A program made the position numbers and the translations under genes. Below, in pieces: positions 61,723 to 64,000 of a stretch of 64,000 bases of DNA. How positions within the stretch are numbered: the first letter of the stretch is position 1; the number at the start of each line of letters is the position of its first letter. The notes below the pieces were generated by a model. That model was not told the origin of the DNA, did no database searches, and worked only from the letters and a program-made list of their open reading frames with translations. The DNA comes from Dyadobacter sp. 50-39 (GTDB lineage Bacteria > Bacteroidota > Bacteroidia > Cytophagales > Spirosomataceae), in assembly GCA_001898145.1 (NCBI GenBank), contig MKSR01000047.1, positions 538,461 to 602,460 on the forward strand, read 5' to 3'.

Positions 61723-61988
61723 GCGGCGGCAGTGTGTTACCAACACTGCATGTAGGACTGAACCATCCGAGCAGAAATGCCAAATCGCGTTAGCGATGTA
61801 ATATTGGTAGCAACCAAATTTGGAACGGTCCGAGAATGCCGTAGGCATGCAACAACAGCACATAAGTTGCCCCGCCGACAGTTTCCCAAGCAACTTTAAC
61901 ATTTCATTAACCTTCTTTAACAAGTCCTTTAACAAGCCCAATGCAAAACGTTATAGTTTTGTCGAAATCCTTGATAATCAAAAGAAAA

Positions 61989-63032
61989 ATGAAGAAATGT
62001 GTACACCTGTTCGCATTGCTGTTGTTAATGTCCGGCGCATGGTGCAACGGACAAAATATAACGAACCCGCCTAGGTCCGATACCGCGGGGGTAATAAGCG
62101 CGCATGGCCCTGAGGCCATTACGCGCAACATTATTCAAGACCGGAAGGGAAATATTTGGATGGCGGCATTTGACGGGATCTTTCGGTATGACGGCAAATC
62201 GTTCACGAATGTTACCCGCAAGGTAAATTCCGCCCGCTTCTTTTCCGTTTTGGAGGACAGGAAGGGTAATTTTTGGTTCGGTACGATTGGCTCAGGTGTT
62301 TATTATTACGATCCTCAACAGCCGGGTGAAAAGGCTTTTCGGCATTTCACAACCGCGGAGGGGCTAATGGACAACAATGTCCCGCATATCTATGAAGATA
62401 AGAACGGTAGTGTCTGGTTCGGTACGCTGAAAGGGCTGAGCCGCTACGATGGGAAACAATTCCGGAATTACAGAGCGAATTGGGGGGCGCCTTTTACGGG
62501 TCTGGAAACGGGAGAGCTTCCGCCCGACAACCATGACGACGTGAATTCGATTGTCGAGGACAGAAACGGGAAATTCTGGGTCGGAACCAGGGGAAATGCC
62601 CGCGTTTACGATGGAAAAACGTCCTCGATCCTTGTCCATAACGGGCAAACGTTTACGAATGTCCGCACCATTATCGAAGATAGCGGGGGCAATGTATGGC
62701 TGGCCGGGCAGGACGGGCTTTGGCGATACGACGGCACTACATTTACCCAAATCACGGACGATTTTGTGGGCTATGTCTATGAAGACCAGAAAGGCAACAT
62801 CTGGACGAGTTCGGAAAATACGGTAAGTGGTAAATGGGGGATCTCGAGATACGATAAAAAGGCTTTGGCGGACAAAAAGCCGGTTGCCACCAAAATACCG
62901 TCCGACTATCAGGCGAATGACCGAATGACTTTCGGGATTCTGGAAGCGAATGATGGAAGCATCTGGTTCGGCTCGCTGGATGGCGTGTATCGTTATGACG
63001 GGAAAACTATAAGGGATTTTAAAGGCAAGTAG
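61989..63032 (+). CDS. Two-component regulator propeller-repeat protein, exported
   Basis: A 347-residue protein with a signal peptide (about 1-20, ending WCNG). Repeated WxG-type blades are visible: DRKGNIWMAAFDGIFRYDG, DRKGNFWFGT, DKNGSVWFGTLKGLSRYDG, DRNGKFWVGTRGN and DGSIWFGSLDGVYRYDG. These are the propeller repeats (Reg_prop) of hybrid sensors in Bacteroidota, but no kinase or membrane helix is attached here. It may be a free sensor or binding protein in the periplasm. Confidence 0.85.
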   Translation: MKKCVHLFALLLLMSGAWCNGQNITNPPRSDTAGVISAHGPEAITRNIIQDRKGNIWMAAFDGIFRYDGKSFTNVTRKVNSARFFSVLEDRKGNFWFGTIGSGVYYYDPQQPGEKAFRHFTTAEGLMDNNVPHIYEDKNGSVWFGTLKGLSRYDGKQFRNYRANWGAPFTGLETGELPPDNHDDVNSIVEDRNGKFWVGTRGNARVYDGKTSSILVHNGQTFTNVRTIIEDSGGNVWLAGQDGLWRYDGTTFTQITDDFVGYVYEDQKGNIWTSSENTVSGKWGISRYDKKALADKKPVATKIPSDYQANDRMTFGILEANDGSIWFGSLDGVYRYDGKTIRDFKGK

Positions 63033-63097
63033 GGGCATAAACAGGTATCATCCCGCCAAATTTTCAATATCTTGTGCCTGGCTGTATATCAGGTATT

Positions 63098-63658
63098 ATG
63101 AAAATCCACATCATGGGCGCCTCTTGTGCGGGGTCGACTACTTTGGGTAATGCATTGTCGGAGAATCTGGGAATTCCGTATTTCGACACAGATGATTTTT
63201 TCTGGGAGCGCTCGGCTGTGCCTTACACGGTGCGTAGAGACGCACCTACACGTAGCGCGATGTTGCGCGAGGCCATCTCCGGTTTGGATAGTTATATCGT
63301 TGGCGGATCGTTGATCAGCTGGGGGGACGAGTGGCTGTCCATGTTCGATTGGGTGGTGTTTCTCTACGTTCCAAAAGAAATAAGGATGCAGCGCCTGGTC
63401 GATCGCGAACTTGAACGGTATGGCGACGCTATTTACACCGATACTGAGCGAAACCAGCTTTTCAGGGAGTTTTATGATTGGGCCGCGAAGTATGACGACC
63501 GGGATTTCACCGGCCGCAATGTAGGAATACATGAGGCATGGCTGGGAAGGGTTTCGTGCCGGGTGATGGAGATTCGGGGAGATACTTCGGTAACGGAGCG
63601 GGTGGAGAAAGTGAGGGCCGCGATCGGAGAATTGCATGATAAATCGATCGGGCTTTGA
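63098..63658 (+). CDS. Small P-loop kinase of the adenylate-kinase/FlaR-like type
   Basis: A 186-residue protein starting MKIHIMGASCAGSTTLGNAL, a P-loop with Ser in place of the usual Lys-rich loop (GASCAGSTT). GIPYFDTDDFFWE near residue 28 and the WVVFLYVPKEIRMQRLVDRE segment near 88 are like shikimate or DNA-topology-modulation kinases. Substrate unknown. The missing Lys in the loop raises doubt about strong ATPase activity. Confidence 0.7.
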   Translation: MKIHIMGASCAGSTTLGNALSENLGIPYFDTDDFFWERSAVPYTVRRDAPTRSAMLREAISGLDSYIVGGSLISWGDEWLSMFDWVVFLYVPKEIRMQRLVDRELERYGDAIYTDTERNQLFREFYDWAAKYDDRDFTGRNVGIHEAWLGRVSCRVMEIRGDTSVTERVEKVRAAIGELHDKSIGL

Positions 63659-64000
63659 AGAGCTTTTTAACCTAAACCCGCCTTTCTTCATTTGAAAACG
63701 CATTCGAGGCTTCCTATCAAAACCGAAAGTTTCAATTTCAGCCAGATTGAACGCTACTTCGGTGTCGGATGAACGTCGACGCGCCAGCGTTAGGATTAAG
63801 TGCCTGTGAAATTAAGCCAGGAAAACTGGCGACGACCAATGCGACCCGAATTCTGAACCTCAACAGGTTCCCGGCGGAGATTGTAGGGATCAAGGCCAAA
63901 TGTTGTGGAGCAGCTTGGATTAAGCATATAACTGAGTAAGTCGATAAAGGAAGAATTCAACATTTCGAACTCCTCTGAACTGTGCCCTGAACGCTTTGAT
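63659..64000. other. Window end, no confident gene
   Basis: A 56-residue frame at 63769-63939 (+, MNVDAPALGLSACEIK...) is open but resembles no known family and lacks a promoter or RBS. I do not call it. The region could hold the start of a gene continuing past the window or remnants. Confidence 0.3.

Larger units (their letters stand above)
60772..61988. other. 1.2-kb gene-poor patch with remnants and repeats
   Basis: Between the PepSY and propeller genes no intact gene of normal size is seen. The patch holds a frameshifted small membrane protein (60813-61009), a frameshifted small soluble protein (61234-61477), a terminator (61496-61530) and a pair of degenerate 48-base repeats (61616-61722). 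It looks like a site of decay. Confidence 0.6.

Overview
The window reads as chromosomal DNA of a Bacteroidota bacterium, most likely a Cytophagales member close to Dyadobacter. This placement is inferred from gene content; no search was run. Supporting signs are a gldC gliding gene, a type IX secretion tail (PNP near the C-terminus), the type III glutamine synthetase, the long Bacteroidota form of IspG, a GH109-type oxidoreductase, promoters of the TTTG/TAnnTTTG kind, and few Shine-Dalgarno sequences. Most of the window is ordinary housekeeping and carbohydrate metabolism, with no prophage, complete insertion sequence or CRISPR array.

1-19.6 kb: tRNA methylthiotransferase (mtaB), an LTA-synthase-like phosphotransferase, glutamine synthetase III followed by an acidic protein and a convergent type II glutamine synthetase, rsmE, a DUF4159 protein, a fatty acid desaturase, a minus-strand run of lipoyl E2, 5'-nucleotidase, response regulator and histidine kinase, then cinA, a DUF4197 protein, gldC, and an ispG operon carrying an overlooked 59-residue membrane protein.

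19.6-35.4 kb: a secreted three-gene module whose first gene carries an in-frame UGA, a sugar kinase/transporter/GH109 group, queD-folE, an exported sugar isomerase-like protein, a cation diffusion facilitator, Nudix-LysE, surE-GH3, a GNAT enzyme, trhO and a deoxynucleoside kinase.

35.4-48.9 kb: small exported proteins next to a tRNA-Leu(GAG), flanked by 62-base direct repeats; an exported SelA-like PLP protein; a RibD-like/DGPF/ECF42-type sigma factor group; a WG-repeat protein; a DUF3095 protein; cupin and Crp regulators; and a GbsR-type regulator with a matching operator-like site before itself and before the DCC-epimerase operon.

48.9-64 kb: a decayed PQQ sugar dehydrogenase, a pectinesterase-esterase fusion, a CAP protein, a sulfatase, an ArsR-controlled operon with a perfect 15-base inverted repeat at its start, a beta-lactamase-like hydrolase, a PepSY membrane cluster, a 1.2-kb patch of gene remnants and repeats, a propeller protein and a small P-loop kinase.

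Genes that appear to act together are: nitrogen assimilation (GSIII, GSII); pterin/queuosine precursor supply (folE, queD); plant polysaccharide and glycan use (CE8-esterase, sulfatase, GH109, GHMP kinase, FHS transporter); nucleotide salvage (5'-nucleotidase, surE, deoxynucleoside kinase); and iron-linked membrane functions (PepSY cluster). The most unusual observations are regulatory or structural: the UGA-interrupted secreted protein, the paired GbsR sites, the ArsR operator, the repeat-flanked cassette beside tRNA-Leu, and the octamer and palindrome repeats between genes.
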